Below, one piece after another: positions 20,404 through 32,500 of a stretch of 64,000 nucleotides of DNA; position 1 is the first letter of the stretch, and every line of letters starts with the position of its first letter. The stretch lies in assembly GCF_003144245.1 (NCBI RefSeq), contig NW_020289979.1:908514-972513 (forward strand), in the 5' to 3' direction. The DNA comes from Jaminaea rosea (taxonomy: Eukaryota; Basidiomycota; Exobasidiomycetes; Microstromatales). A program made the translations under genes and the position numbers. The notes under the pieces were generated by a model. It did no database searches and was not told where the DNA came from. It saw only the letters and a list, made by a program, of their open reading frames with translations.

Positions 20404-23145
20404 ATGCCGCCCAGCGATAATGACGGCGACGTGGTGATCGCCTCCTCTAGATCACCGTCATCCCCCGCTGCCCGACCCCTCACGCCCGCAACTCCACTGA
20501 AACAGCTGCGCTCATCGCCCTCTTCAGTGGCCAACTTTGTCCGGCACACCTTTTGGGACGCGTCGCCCGCTGCTGCTGCTGCTGCTGGCGGCAAGAATGG
20601 CGATGGCGATGGGCGTGGCATTGACGGGGGCATGCCTCGCAACGAAAGCTTTGATTCGCTCGGACTGAGTCTGCCTAGCCCGCATCCACTCCATGGGATG
20701 GGGAGTCAGACGTGGACGTGGGCGGATGAGAGGGTAGAAGGTGATGAGCAGGAGCGCAATCGTGACTTGCGTCCGAGCGCGATAATCGAGCCTGCTAGAC
20801 GTAGATCGCCTCAAGTCTCGAGCGTGGCTTTCCCATCGTCCTCTTCAACGCAAAAGAAGGACACCGGGCAAGCATCCGCAGGGACACGAAGCAGCAGTCA
20901 AGATGGGAGCGAGACAACGGCGACAGCGTCAGCGTCAGCGATGACCACTGCTACGGCAGGGACCGATTCGTGCCCATCCGCGTCCTCTGCGCCTGTTCCT
21001 CTTCCCACAGAGCAGCAAGCCTCCTCATCCAAGCCCAGGCAGATGGGTCACGCTCGTAATGCCTCTGTACCCTTACCATCGCAGCATGCTGCAAAGCACG
21101 GCAACAGGCGACTTCCAGCCCCTCTCTCGAGCGGTGACGAGAGAGAATACAGTGAGGAGGACAACGACGCCCCTACCGTGCGAGAGCGAGAAGCCAACAA
21201 TGGAGCTTCCACGCCTAATCGCGGTCCAAAGCGTACCTCTCTCACCTCACGCTCCTACACCACCCTGCGCAACATGGCCGTCGCATGGGTTCCAGGAACG
21301 TCGCGCTCCGCCACACCGCAAGAGGGTCGTTCGCCTAGTCTAGCTCCGATGTCCAAGGAGCTCATTCCCCTGCCGTCGGACGCAGAGAAACAGCTCCTGC
21401 CCCTCTCTGACACCGCAGCGCGTCGTCGCCCCGTGAAGCTGGACCGCCGTAGACTGGACAAGGCCGTGGGACTAGCAGTGGAGGCTGCCCAAGCGGCAGA
21501 GGAGGACGAGCGCACCTACAAGGAACGGGAGCGTCGTCGAAAGGCCAAAAGTGCGGCACGCGAAGCCGCTAAGCTGGAGAGAGAGCGGACAGACGCTGAG
21601 GCTGCCGCGGCTGAGGCTGGTCTACTTGGCAGGATAAGAACCATCTCTGAGTATTCGGGGCTAGGCGGGCACGATAGGGCTGCGAGGTTGAATAATAGCT
21701 TGCCCTGGAGGAGGAGGGGGAACAGCAGGCCGGGTTCTGCTTACCAGTCTGATGTGACTTCGGCGGAGAATACCGGGAGTGAGGGGAGTTGCGAAGAGGG
21801 GAGCGAGAGCGAAGGGGACTCCGAAGAGTGAGTGCTGGCCCAGCGCATCGCAGCGTGAGCGACAGTAGAAGCCAACATGTACTGACGCCCCTCCTCCTCA
21901 CGCAGCGACAATTTCTCCCTCTCCCTATACCTCTCCTCCCTCTCGTACCTCCTCTCTGCTTTACCCGCAAAGGAAGCAAGCTACCTACCTCAGAAGGAAC
22001 GGGAGGAGCTGCGCTCTACCTTGCGTCAGGTGATGCGGGACATCGGCGTCGAAGATGTGGAGCAGGACAAGATGACCGCCCATGCCGCTACTGCTGCTGC
22101 GGGCAACGCGCCGGCCGCATCATCGTCACCGATGGGCGCGCTGAGCGAGGAGCAAAGGGAGGAACGACTGCGCGAGCTGCTAGAGGGGGAGCTGCGCCGG
22201 GCAGAGGCGCGCATGCTAGGACACACTGGTGGCAGCAACGGGACAGGAGGACACAGCCGCTCCCGCAGCGCGAGTCGAGTGCCTGGCGGGCCAGCCAGCT
22301 CAGCCTCGGCGGCCCAGAAGTCCACGTTGGCTGGCTCCATCGCCACTTCGACTCTTGAGCTCACATTCGCCGTCGCGGCAGCCGGCGTCGGACTGGTAGG
22401 CACGGGCCTGTCCCACTTCACGAGTCGCAGCACGCCCGCGAGCGATGTGAGTGGCAGTGGGGACGACGAGGATGCGGGGGATGACACTCTGCACGCACAT
22501 ATTGTGGGCGAGGTACGGGAGGACGAAAAGGCTCTCACGACAAAGAAGAAGACGAGCCCTCCCGTCTCGAGACCCAAATCTTCCCCGCCTACCCAGGCTC
22601 AGACACCTCAACAGCGTCGTCGCACCGAGTCTCGCGGTCTGCAATGGGATCTCGCCATGGCCCTAGCCAGCTCAACGGCTTCGACCCTATACTCGAGCCT
22701 ATCCGCCGCAGCAGAAGAGGCTCGCGAGCAAGATCAGCAGCTCCAGGCGACGACCGTCGGAGGTAGCGCCGTCGGCAATGGCGAGCTGTGCGACCTCACG
22801 CCCGAGGATCGTCTCGTAGCCCTATCAGCCTCCTTTGCCCGATCTCTGAAACGCTCCCCTCTCCCCTCGCAGCTCTCCCACCTTTCCTCTCAACTGCTCT
22901 CCCTCCTCCACTCCTTGGACGAGCGATACAGTCTGAGGAAGAGGGCGACGGATGAGGCGCTGAGGAGGACGAGGCAAGGTTTGGGGTATGTGCGCAAGAG
23001 GGGTTGGCACGTCAGTGTAGTCAGGGGTGCGTGGGCTGTCATGGAGATGGGCGTGGCGGGGGTTGAGGCGTGGAGGGAGGATGAGGAGGACGGCGTGCCC
23101 GAGCCTAAAATGGGGGTTGATTTGCGCACGGGCAAGGTGAGGTGA
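20404..23145 (+). CDS. Uncharacterised protein with C-terminal helical region
   Basis: Not recognised. Two exons, 20404-21827 and 21906-23145 (GTGAGT donor, CGCAG acceptor, 78-nt intron), give 887 residues. The N-terminal 470 residues are Ser/Pro/Thr-rich with scattered basic and acidic patches; one predicted helical stretch (KLDRRRLDKAVGLAVEAAQA) is followed by a charged Arg/Lys/Glu coil. The second exon opens with FSLSLYLSSLSYLLSALP. It then has a Glu/Arg helix (EEQREERLRELLEGELRRAE), a glycine-rich weakly hydrophobic stretch (ELTFAVAAAGVGLVGTGLSH) that might contact membrane, and a conserved-looking end (RTRQGLGYVRKRGWHVSVVR, AWAVMEMGVAGVEAWRED). No enzyme motif is visible. The splice junction restores a continuous acidic DSEDDNF sequence, which supports the gene model. 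Confidence 0.7.
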
Positions 23146-23565
23146 CGGTGAAGAAGATAGAGAACGATGCGCATTCTCGTGTACCAATAGATATCCAGCT
23201 AGTTGTAAGGCATTCCCGTCTCATGCACAACCGTAGCGTGCTCTGGCATATGGCATCGAGGCTGCACCTCGGTGGGACCCTCGCCGGCGTCTCTCCACTT
23301 GTCAAGTCGAGCCGATGCCGCCGCCGTCCTTTGTCGCCGCCTCTCCGTCGCCGATGATTGGGCGCAGCCGCCCGCGTCGTGGCCACGCGAGCACAGCCAA
23401 GAATTGATTTCAGCCCAACGAAATGCGCACAGCCGGCGGAGCAGCGGGCATCGAGATCAAGTTGAGTGGGAAAGAGAGCTCAGCAGGTTGCCAGGCCTCG
23501 GACTCTCACTCTCCTCCTCACCATACTCGACATCGTCCCTCACACGACCACGACGACGACTCGCC
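23146..23565. other. Intergenic region
   Basis: About 420 bases, likely promoter and 5' leader of the Pumilio-type gene. An in-frame open leader exists upstream of ATG 23566 but begins within low-quality sequence, so it was not used. Confidence 0.45.
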
Positions 23566-26500
23566 ATGGATGCATACAGGCAGAGTCGCCTACAGCATCG
23601 AAGCACGCTGGCTCACCCAATCGTGGGCGCTGGCAGCCCCGCTGGCAGCAGTAGCGGCAGCGGTGGTGGTGGTGGTGCCCTGGGCCTCTCCCCTCGAGTC
23701 ATGTCGCCCGGCATCGCTTCTCCGTATACGCAGTCGCCCCTCGCACAGGGGAGTGGCATGCTACCTCCATCGAATGCCAATGCACCTCGTCCCCCTCGCC
23801 CACAAGTGCACAGGACAAAGAGTGGCGATCCACTCTCCACATCGTCCATGTCGGCAACGACGTCCACTCGAAGCGGGGCAGACCCGCTCGCCTTCAACAA
23901 CTTTTTCGCCGAGACTGCTTCCCCGCTAGCTTCCCCCAGGTCGGGGTCGGGGCCGGGCCCAGTCGACGCGCCAGAGGGATACGGTCCTCCGAGGAGGTCA
24001 GTTACGGCTGGCCCGTCTCTCTGGTCGTCGAATGGGATCGCTCCTTCTCCCTCATCTTCGAGCGATTGGCAGAGATCCACGCCCGTACGAGGCAATAGCA
24101 CCAGCTCGGATGGCGGCATATGGGCTACGAGTCCTACGTCATCCCTGCCCTTTGGGCGAGGCCCGCCAATGCGTTCCAGGACACTGGCTGTACAAGAGGA
24201 CATTGGAGCGCACGACTCGATCCTGCCTGAGAGTCTGCAGGCGGCAGTCGCCGTCACTCTAGAGCCAGAAGAGCTCGACGAGATACAACAGCAGCAGCAG
24301 CCTGGAGGAGGCGCTGGGGCTGATTTGCGCGACTCGCCGCTAGGATCAGATGAGGCAGCCACCTCGCGCTTTGGGTTCCCACTTCAGCATTCTCGTTTCA
24401 GAGCTCCGCAGCGGGCTACGACGTTTGATCCGGAGAGACACTTGCCGCGTTCTCGCTCGAGACCATCGACGGCGGGAAGCAGTAGAATTTCGTCGACGCA
24501 TGAGGATGAGAGCCCGTCGAGGACGTCGCCTGCTATGCTGGATGAGAATGGGATGAGAGGCAATGAGACGTGGGGGCCGACGTCGATTCAGCAGAAGCAG
24601 TACCTCCAGCAGCAGCAGCAGCAGCAGCATCAGCAGCAGCTTCCTCCACCGCCCGCTCAGGGTCCACCACCGTTCGCGATGGGTCCGGTTGACATGTACC
24701 AGCAACAGCAGCAGCAGCAGCAGCAGCTGGCTCGACCACCGCAATACCCAAACCACGCGCCAATGCACACCAACATGGCCTCCATGCGCCAATATCCGTC
24801 GCCGAGTCCAGCCCAGTACCAACTCCCTCTCGCACAGCAACCGCAATACGCTCAACCAACTCAGCTGCCGCGGCCGCCAGTCCACACCCTCCCACATCGC
24901 ACCTCCCGCTCTGCCCTCCAAGAGGAGATGCTAGCAGCCATGGCATCAATGGACCTCGCAGCCCAACCACAGCCGCCAGTGCCCGTAGCTCCACGCGCTC
25001 CACCCATGCCTCCGCAACAGCAGCAGCAGCAGCAAGGATCAGCGATGATGCGTCCCCCTCTCCCTCCGCAAGCCCACCTCGCTCGGCCTCCTCAACCTCA
25101 CCTTCAACCTTCCCTCCCCAATCGTCCCCGCGGCCACGGCCATGCGCGAGGCGCCTCGTCGTCCTCCACCGTCGTCCCAGGTCGCTCCCCCCTCCTCGAC
25201 GAGTTCCGCGCAAAACGCGCCCTCCCCCATCCAGGCGGCGGCGGAGGCAGCGGCGGCGCTCGTGGCCCTGGTGTTGTGCACATGGGGCCCTCGTCCTCAG
25301 CCAATGGTGCAGGGGCGGGCACTTCCACGGGCACGTCCACATCGGACTGGACCCTTGAAACAATCCGCGGCCATCTCCACGAGTTCTGCACCGATCAACA
25401 CGGCTCCCGCTTCCTGCAAGAGCAGCTGGACCGTGCCCCTCGCCACCAGGTCGACGGCGTCTTCTTCGAGCTGCGTCCCTCCGCCCGTGCTTTAATGCAG
25501 GACGTCTTCGGCAACTATGTGGTGCAGAAGCTCTTTGAGTATGGGACGGATGAGCAGAGGTTGAGCCTCGCCGAGGAGATCAGGGGTCATGTGGTGCAGC
25601 TGAGCTTGGGGACGTATGGGTGTAGGGTCATTCAGAAGGGGTTGGAGTATTTGCCTGATGAGGTGAGGATGGACATGGCTGAGGAGGTCAGGGGGCATGT
25701 GCTTGAGTTGGTGCAGGATCAGAATGTGAGTGTGCGAGAGGGCCGCGCCCGAGTCCCCATCCCTAGGCTCGCGAGAACGACGTACTCACCTCCTCCTCGC
25801 CCCCGCCTCCTGACCGCTCGCCTCGCCCCGCTCGCTCCAGGCCAACCACGTAATCCAAAAACTACTCTCGGTCCTCCCCACCCCGACTTCCCCTTCCCTC
25901 TCCTTCCTCTCTTCCCCCTTCCACGGGCGCGTCCTCACCCTCGGGACACACTGCTACTCCTGTCGGGTTCTCCAACGAATCTTCGAACGCTGCGGTGAAG
26001 CTCAAGCGCGTCCGTTGCTCGAGGAGCTCCATGCGGGTCTGGATCAACTGATGCCCAACGCCTATGGTAACTATGTGATTCAGTGGATCCTCCAAAAGGG
26101 GGCGCAGCAGGATCGCGATCGCGTTATTGAAGCGGTCAAGGGTAGGGTTGTGGTGTGGAGTCGGCACAAGTTTGCTAGTAACGTCGTGGAGCAGGTAGTA
26201 AGGACCGCAGGGCAGGCACAAAGGAGGGCTCTCGCGGAGGAGATCCTCGTGCCGCCGCATCAACACCAGCAGCAGCAGCAGCAGCGGGAGGAGGATGGAG
26301 AGGAGGGCCCAGGCGGAGCGGGAGGGGAGCCCCCAGCGGTTAGCATGGCGGAGGACCCTTTTGCCAATTTCGTGCTGCAGCGTTTCCTCGAGGCGTGCGA
26401 TGGCGATCAGAAGTTGCGCCTCGTCGCCGTGCTCCAGCCTAGATTGGCCGCGCTGCGCAAGAGGGCCATGGGTGGTGGTGGTGGTGCTCCGCCGAATGGA

Positions 26501-26611
26501 GGCATGGTTGGCGCAGGGGCAGGGGCAGGGGCGGGGGCGGGATGGACTAAGCATCTCGCGGCTGTGCAGATGAAGTGTGATGCCATTAGGCCGCAGGGGA
26601 TGATGAGGTGA
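23566..26611 (+). CDS. PUF3: Puf3-type Pumilio-family RNA-binding protein
   Basis: Post-transcriptional regulator with a PUM homology domain. Yeast Puf3 binds 3' UTRs of mRNAs for mitochondrial proteins; target range here is unknown. Exons 23566-25725 and 25841-26611 give 976 residues. The first 590 are low-complexity (Ser/Pro/Gln, several CAG-type polyGln runs near 24600-24730). The repeat domain starts at WTLETIRGHLHEFCTDQHGS. Eight core signatures are readable in order: SRFLQ, NYVVQ, CRVIQ, NHVIQ, CRVLQ, NYVIQ, SNVVE and NFVLQ, the same residue pattern as Puf3. The 115-nt intron falls just before the ANHVIQK repeat, and splicing is required to restore it. A polyGln/acidic insert lies between repeats 7 and 8. 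The C-terminal TKHLAAVQMKCDAI matches the Puf3-type cap. It converges on the ferric reductase gene, with 160 bases between stops. Confidence 0.9.
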
Positions 26612-26771
26612 GAAGCGCAGCGCAGGACGGCCAGGCATTTGTATATGTACTCTGTTTGTTCATAGCGACACAAGAGGTGGGAGGGGGAGAGAGTAAAGCT
26701 TGGGCACGCAAATGTTTCGATGCACATCATCGGCCCCTCTAATATCATCATCATCATCGTCGCCGCGCTAC

Positions 26772-28703
26772 CTACCAATGAAAATCCTCCCTCACCAGCT
26801 GAACGTCCGGCCACCCACCTCCCGCCCGGCGACGCTGCAATGACGCGACATTGTTGCTCACCTCGTGCGCCATGCTGTGCGGTCCGCAGACGATGACGCA
26901 GAGCGAGGGCGAGGCCGAGGGCGAGGGCGAAGCACGGACGTCGTCGACCGTGGCGGCGTGCTTTGTGACGAAGTTGCGGACCAGGGCTGAGAGGCATGGC
27001 CGGGGGGAGGGGGAGTGGAGAGTGTACGGCAGCGTAGTTGAGCCCGCGCCAGAGGTGGGGTGGAGATTGATGAATTCGGACGTGGACTTGGACTCCTCGA
27101 TCCCAGCCTCGTCGCCCGGCGTGGGAGCGGTGAGGTGGACATCGAAATCTACGCTGAGTGTCTGGCTCGCTTCGTCGCCGGGCTTGTCACTCCCCTGTTG
27201 CAAGGGTGGAGCAGCGATGAAACCCTCCTTGACCTGTTTCAACGCACCCGTAGTCCAGTCCAGAAGAGGATGCCACTCCCCCTCTCTCCCTCCTCCTCCT
27301 GCGCCGCTCATGGCCCAAACCAACTGGACCCTTTGGCAGAAGAAGTCTGCGTCATGCCTCCCTCTCTTCCTCGCCAGGTCCTGCAGAAGCGGTAGGACGA
27401 AGGAGATGCCAGCCCCGCCCGCGATCAGCAGAACCGCATCGTACGAAGCGAGTTTCCACGTCGATCCATACGGCCCGTCGAGGATGACTGGTAGGTCGAG
27501 GATTTGCTCGCCGCCCGGCTTGGAGCGCACTGCGTTAGCGAGGGTGCGGGTCAGGCCTTTGGCTTCTCTGATGAGGAAGAGAAGGTTGCGATGCGTGATG
27601 TCCGAGTCTTGTTCTTCTTGGCGGTCCGAGGCGATGGTAAATGGATGGCTCTGCCACCCCCTCAACGTCGGGAAACGAAGGAAGACGTGTTGCCCGGCCT
27701 TTGCTCTGAACCTACGTGGCACCTCAACCTCAATCCTCAAGTATCCCCGCTGAGCTCCCACCACCCTCCCCCTCCCAACGAACAGTCCCGACCTGACCCA
27801 CTTGCCCAGCGTGCTCCCCACCCACACCCCCACAACGGGCCAGAGCCATCGCCAGCTATGCATCATATCGTCCGTATGTGCAAAGTAGAAGCCGAGGAAG
27901 AGACAGTTACTTGCTATGTGGTTCAGGTAGAAGAATTGGTAGCCCGCGTCCCGTACTACGCGGGTGGAGGAGAGGAGCAGCCAGCTCATAGCGATCAATG
28001 CTGCCACTCCCGTATCATAGCACCAGGGGCTGTATGTCCACCACTTCTTTAGCATTTCCCAGGGAGGGCCAGGACGAGAATCGTCGATGAGGAAAGCGAT
28101 GGAATGAATCCACGCGAAGAGCAAGGCGATGCGTGCCAACCACTGGTGGTAGATTTGTAGTCTCTCGTGGCTTATCCCTGTCAGCCAGCTTATGGGGTTC
28201 ATCTTGAGGGCTAAAGCGTATAGGAAGGGGAGGGTCCCGTTGGAGATCATACCCGTGCGTAGACCGAGGGGAGTGGAGCCCCAGGTGGCATCTTTGCGGT
28301 AGTAGGGGCGAATGCTGAAGCTCCAGATGAGGAGGGAGAGGGTCACGGCGCTGATGAGCAGGACGGTCGTGACGGACGGGACGGAGGGGTATGGGTGGTA
28401 GTACGCCATGCGACGCCAGGTGCACACCATGGGGAGGTACCCGGGGAATCGGCCGGTGAAGCCTCTCACAGCTCGAGGTCGAACCAAGCGCAGACGATGT
28501 GTCCCGCCAGGAAGGATGGCTAGCACGAGGATGGCTAGGAGGATGTAGCTGGTAATCTGAGCGTACTTGATGTTGCTGTCCCATGGTTCGCGAGTGTTGG
28601 CTGCCGTTATGAGGGCGTCCGGAGGGCGACATAGTGGGTCGGGGGCCTGGTCGGGGGACCAGGTGAGGCAGTCCCCGTGGGAGTGGCGCGATGAGAGGGA
28701 CAT
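26772..28703 (-). CDS. Ferric reductase-like transmembrane flavocytochrome
   Basis: Probable plasma-membrane metalloreductase that passes electrons from NADPH through FAD and two hemes to extracellular ferric iron or copper. Intronless, 643 residues. An extracytosolic N-terminus precedes a membrane helix (AQITSYILLAILVLAIL), then several more helices forming the ferric-reductase-like domain. Candidate heme histidines lie in RLQIYHQWLARIALLFAWIHS and LNHIASNCLFLGFYFAHT. The FAD site is HPFTIAS. Pyridine-nucleotide signatures are DGPYGSTW, IAGGAGISFVLPLL and VCGPHSM. It ends in VREDFHW, like other fungal members. The NAD domain has a long low-complexity insert between VWAMSG and CLSALVRNFV. No ferroxidase or siderophore gene is adjacent. 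A TTATAA-like element lies about 165 bases upstream of the start. Confidence 0.93.
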   Translation of the reverse strand: MSLSSRHSHGDCLTWSPDQAPDPLCRPPDALITAANTREPWDSNIKYAQITSYILLAILVLAILPGGTHRLRLVRPRAVRGFTGRFPGYLPMVCTWRRMAYYHPYPSVPSVTTVLLISAVTLSLLIWSFSIRPYYRKDATWGSTPLGLRTGMISNGTLPFLYALALKMNPISWLTGISHERLQIYHQWLARIALLFAWIHSIAFLIDDSRPGPPWEMLKKWWTYSPWCYDTGVAALIAMSWLLLSSTRVVRDAGYQFFYLNHIASNCLFLGFYFAHTDDMMHSWRWLWPVVGVWVGSTLGKWVRSGLFVGRGRVVGAQRGYLRIEVEVPRRFRAKAGQHVFLRFPTLRGWQSHPFTIASDRQEEQDSDITHRNLLFLIREAKGLTRTLANAVRSKPGGEQILDLPVILDGPYGSTWKLASYDAVLLIAGGAGISFVLPLLQDLARKRGRHDADFFCQRVQLVWAMSGAGGGGREGEWHPLLDWTTGALKQVKEGFIAAPPLQQGSDKPGDEASQTLSVDFDVHLTAPTPGDEAGIEESKSTSEFINLHPTSGAGSTTLPYTLHSPSPRPCLSALVRNFVTKHAATVDDVRASPSPSASPSLCVIVCGPHSMAHEVSNNVASLQRRRAGGGWPDVQLVREDFHW

Positions 28704-28980
28704 GTGCGTTTGGGTGGCAAGATGATGGGTGATGAAGGTGGTCTGGGAGGGCGACTCTTGTAGCCCTCGTTCTCTGTCCCCATTGACCGAGAGGTCGAAG
28801 ATCGGAGCCTTTTCTTCTTTCCCGTAGTAATGCTCCGGGAGCTTGCACGTTGACTCTGCGCCAATCTTATAAAGGCTCCGTTGATGGCAATCTCCGTCGC
28901 ACGCGCTGTGCTAATAGCGGGCCGATAGTCGCGCATGAAGTTCCTTAGGATCTCTCCCACCCTTCTCCCGCTCAGAGCTC

Positions 28981-29268
28981 TCAAAGCCCAATACGCTCCC
29001 TAGCCGTCCTCTCCCTACGTAGTCTCGCTGCTCGATCAGCCGGATGCTCTTGCGCCTCGCTATCCTCTCCTCGTTGCGATTGCAGCGAGTCGTCGACCTG
29101 AGATTGCGAATGGCCGCCATGCTCAGCTGCTGAAGCGCCCGCGTCGTTGTGGTTGTTGTTCTTGTCTGCCTGCTCGTGCTCTTCTCGAGCTGCCCGTTCG
29201 CGATAAGCCTTGAGCTCTGCTACTTCGACGGAGGAGATTGCGATCGCCGTTGGTGGACGACGGATCAT
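28981..29268 (-). CDS. CDC26: CDC26-like subunit of the anaphase-promoting complex
   Basis: Small predicted protein of 95 residues. It begins MIRRPPTAIAISSVEVAELK, runs through a charged helix (AYRERAAREEHEQADKN) and a Asn/Ser/Gln-rich middle, and ends RAARLRRERTARERIGL. Fungal and animal Cdc26/Apc12 start with M(L/I)RR-PT-I-L followed by a helix, and many fungal ones end RERIG-hydrophobic, so both ends fit. Cdc26 binds and stabilises the TPR lobe subunit Apc6/Cdc16 of the APC/C ubiquitin ligase. The frame is open upstream to 29559, but the family start at 29268 is preferred. Transcribed divergently from the RabGAP gene; the start codons are 289 bases apart. Easily missed because of its size. 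Confidence 0.78.
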   Translation of the reverse strand: MIRRPPTAIAISSVEVAELKAYRERAAREEHEQADKNNNHNDAGASAAEHGGHSQSQVDDSLQSQRGEDSEAQEHPADRAARLRRERTARERIGL

Positions 29269-29557
29269 CTTCGCGCGTGCTTTCTTCTTGGTCGGTCGTT
29301 GGTGTGAATGAAGAGGAAAAGAGAGCTCGAGAGGCCATCGTACGCGCCAGTCGCGCGCTTCGAGGAAAGCAACACTTTGAGACGTCGGACTCGTGCGTCG
29401 GGCGGGTGGAGACGAGACGAGCTCGATTCGAGACAAGAGAGACGCGGATAGGATAGGCGCCGGCGCATTGGGGCATCGCAGCATCTCCTGACTTGCCACT
29501 GTATCATCACCGCCGGCAGAGTCTGCGCTCGCTACCACGTCGCACCGTGCAGCAGCC

Positions 29558-32500
29558 ATGGCATCGCCGGCGTCAGCTCCAGCATTCGACGACCCCTTGT
29601 CCTTGTCGGCGGCGGGTTCAGGGTCAGCTTCGACGGATACGCTTCGAAGCTCAGCTTCTCCCCTCGCCCGAGGTGCGGGCAGACACTACTTCGACCTCAA
29701 GGCAATTAGCGATCAGCAGGCTTCTTCCTCGTCAAGGAGTCGACAAAATAGCATTCATGCTGGGCAGAGGCGCGGCGACGTCGAGAATGCCGGGCAGGAG
29801 GAGGACGACGAGGGCGAGGACGAGGGCGAACGATCCGGTGCCCTTACACCCACATCAGCTCCGTCCCTCTCCTCTCGTATGCGGCGCAATCCCAGCAGAC
29901 CACCCTCGAGATCGACTGATAGAGCGCCTTCGACTTCGAGACCCTCCTCGCCAAGCATCGCTCGTCCTCCCCCCTCCATCGCCACAATGTGGTCCCAAGA
30001 CGCGCATATAGACAGGCACGACGATGTAGACGCGAATGAGGAGGAGAGTCGCTCCTCTTGGCTCGCTCGCCTACACAAGATGCCAGACACAGAACTAGCA
30101 GAAGCGACGACGATCAGAGCCTCGAGCAGCAGTCAAGGCGCCCTCCTCTGTCGAGAGCTTTCAGCAGCACTGTCAGAGAGCACTACAGAGGTCAACACGC
30201 TCAACGAAGCCCTCGAACGGCTGACCCGGCAATTCGAAGACAAGCTAGAGCTACAGCGGCGGACGTATGAGACGAGGGAGAAGGCTATGCGCTCCGTCTG
30301 CTCGCAGCATGGCGTGCCCACTGGGGCGTTGGATAGGGCTATCGCTCGAGCTGTCGCTGAGATGCCCCGCGTCTCCATGAACGTCGGGGATGAATCCGAC
30401 TCGCCTGCGTCGAGGACATTGCGCGTCCCTTCGTCCTCGTCCTCTACCAGTCGACCAATCTCAACTCTCACCACCGGCGGAGGAGGAGGGGATCGCAGCT
30501 CGCGCTGGATCCAAGCGGCCGAAGCAAACGACGAGGCGTCGCCTAGCCTGCCGTTCTCCCTGCAGGAGGCCATGCTGGACGGCCTGACCGGCAGTGCCAG
30601 CTCGACCGCGACCACGACCACGCGCACTAGATCGAGCACCAATCGCTCCGAGTCGGCGTACAGTGTGGCCACCACCAGTGCCAGTGGCAGCAGCATCGTA
30701 TCGCGTCGCCCCTCGTCCGCGGCTCGGAGGCCGAGCGCCAAGGCGTCGGAGGACCTGATGGCATGGCGTACGCCGAACAAGGACAGCAGGAAGGCGTCGG
30801 CTACCACGCAGGCCACGACGAATGCTACCCCTACCCTCGAGGGGGGAGGTGGCAGCGCGGAGGGGGAGAGCGCTTTCAGCTTTACGAGTGCGAGTAACGG
30901 CGATGCGGCGAAAGGAGGGGGAGAGAGCACTCTGCGTCACCAGCCCTCGGCGGGCTCCGTCGCCTCGACTAGCTCCGCTGCAACGAGCAATAGGAGTAGC
31001 AGCAGCAGCTTTCTCACCAGTCTGGCCTGGAGGCGCAAGAAGCCCTCTCCTGCTCCTGGTCCTCCGCCGCCCCCCGTGCTACCTGCTTCATCGACGATCA
31101 AGGCATCCCGAACTGCACCACCTCCCGCAGCCTCTGTCGCTCCACCTGCCGCCACGCTGGGTTCCCCCCCACCGCCTCCACTCGCGCGCACCGCCTCCGG
31201 CTCCTCAGGGGATGTGGCTGCCGTCGCAGTCGCCCTCGCTCTCCACGAAGCGATCGAGGACTCCCCGCCCACGAGCAAGCAACTGAACCTCCCCCACCAC
31301 CCGCACCCGCCACATGTCAAGGCCCTCTTCCTCGCCACGCGAATCATGGGACCGGACTCGTCGAGCTCAAACCTTCTGGCTGACCGGGGGAGGAAGGTGT
31401 CCGATAATGTGGCTAGTATGGCGCAACGACTTGTAAGGAACGTGAGGGAGGAGGAGTTGGAGGTGAGGGAGGGGGATGCAGGAGGGACACAGCAGCACAC
31501 GACGACGACGACCAGGCGATTAGGCTTAGGGAAGGGGATGCCTGGCTCAGGCCCGACCTCGCCCCGCGTAATGTCCCCCAAACAGCGACCAGTCAGCATG
31601 GCTTTTCAGGCCGCCTCGGCTATCATGGACGCCGCCAGCGCCCCTGCGAAGGATTCGTCAAGCAACGTCAAGGCCACGCGCAAAGGGAAGAGCAACGGCA
31701 AGGGCAAGCCACATGCCCCCGCGACGCCCAACGTCACCCGCGTCCCGCAACTGAGCGGTAGCGGAAGTCGGTTGCCCTTTAGTTCAACCAAGTCGCCGCG
31801 GTTCGCCAGCGTGGGCACCGACGCCAACGCCGATGGCAACGTGGAAAGCGGGGCCCGCCCCCCCGTCGAGCTGGAGAGCATTGTCCCCCTCGAAGGTAAG
31901 CCACCCACCCTCGCTCTCCGACCACGCGCGCCCAAGGCTTCACGAGGGCCCCTCGGCGGCGGCGCCTTCCCCTCTACCTCCGATGACGACGAGGCGTCCG
32001 GCGATGAATTCGAAGTCTACGGCGGGAAGTCTCCCTTCCACCCTCAACGTGACCGTGACCAGCCGATCGGTGGTACCTCCTCGAAGGGTGCGGGCGCGGG
32101 CCTGGGCAATCTAGATGATCGAGCAGTTGACGTCTTCGGCTTCGTGTACGATGCGACGCCTTCTGACGTGAGGCTGCTTCGCCAAGCGAGGAAGGCTAGC
32201 ACGCCGGCGCCGGCTTGTTTGACTGGGGTCAGGGTTGGGGTTGGGAGGGATGAGGGGGAGGAGGGGGAGGACGATGAGGGTGAGGGGGATAGCGGCAGTG
32301 TGGCAGACGCCAACGCGGATGGGAGTGTCAGGAGCACCAGCGCGACGAGGGAGGAGGACGAGGATGCCGCCAGCAGCTTTACTTCCCATTCGCGCAGCGA
32401 GACTGCCTCGTTGCAGGAGCTGCCGCCTGTTGATTGGCGGGAGGACGACGAGGGGGATCAGCAGCAGGGAGGCGCGCCGCGACGCAGTCGAAAGCGTCTC

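Noticed and set aside
28470-28500. TCGAACC motif resembling an antisense tRNA B box
   Set aside because: It lies inside the ferric reductase coding sequence and has no cloverleaf partners.
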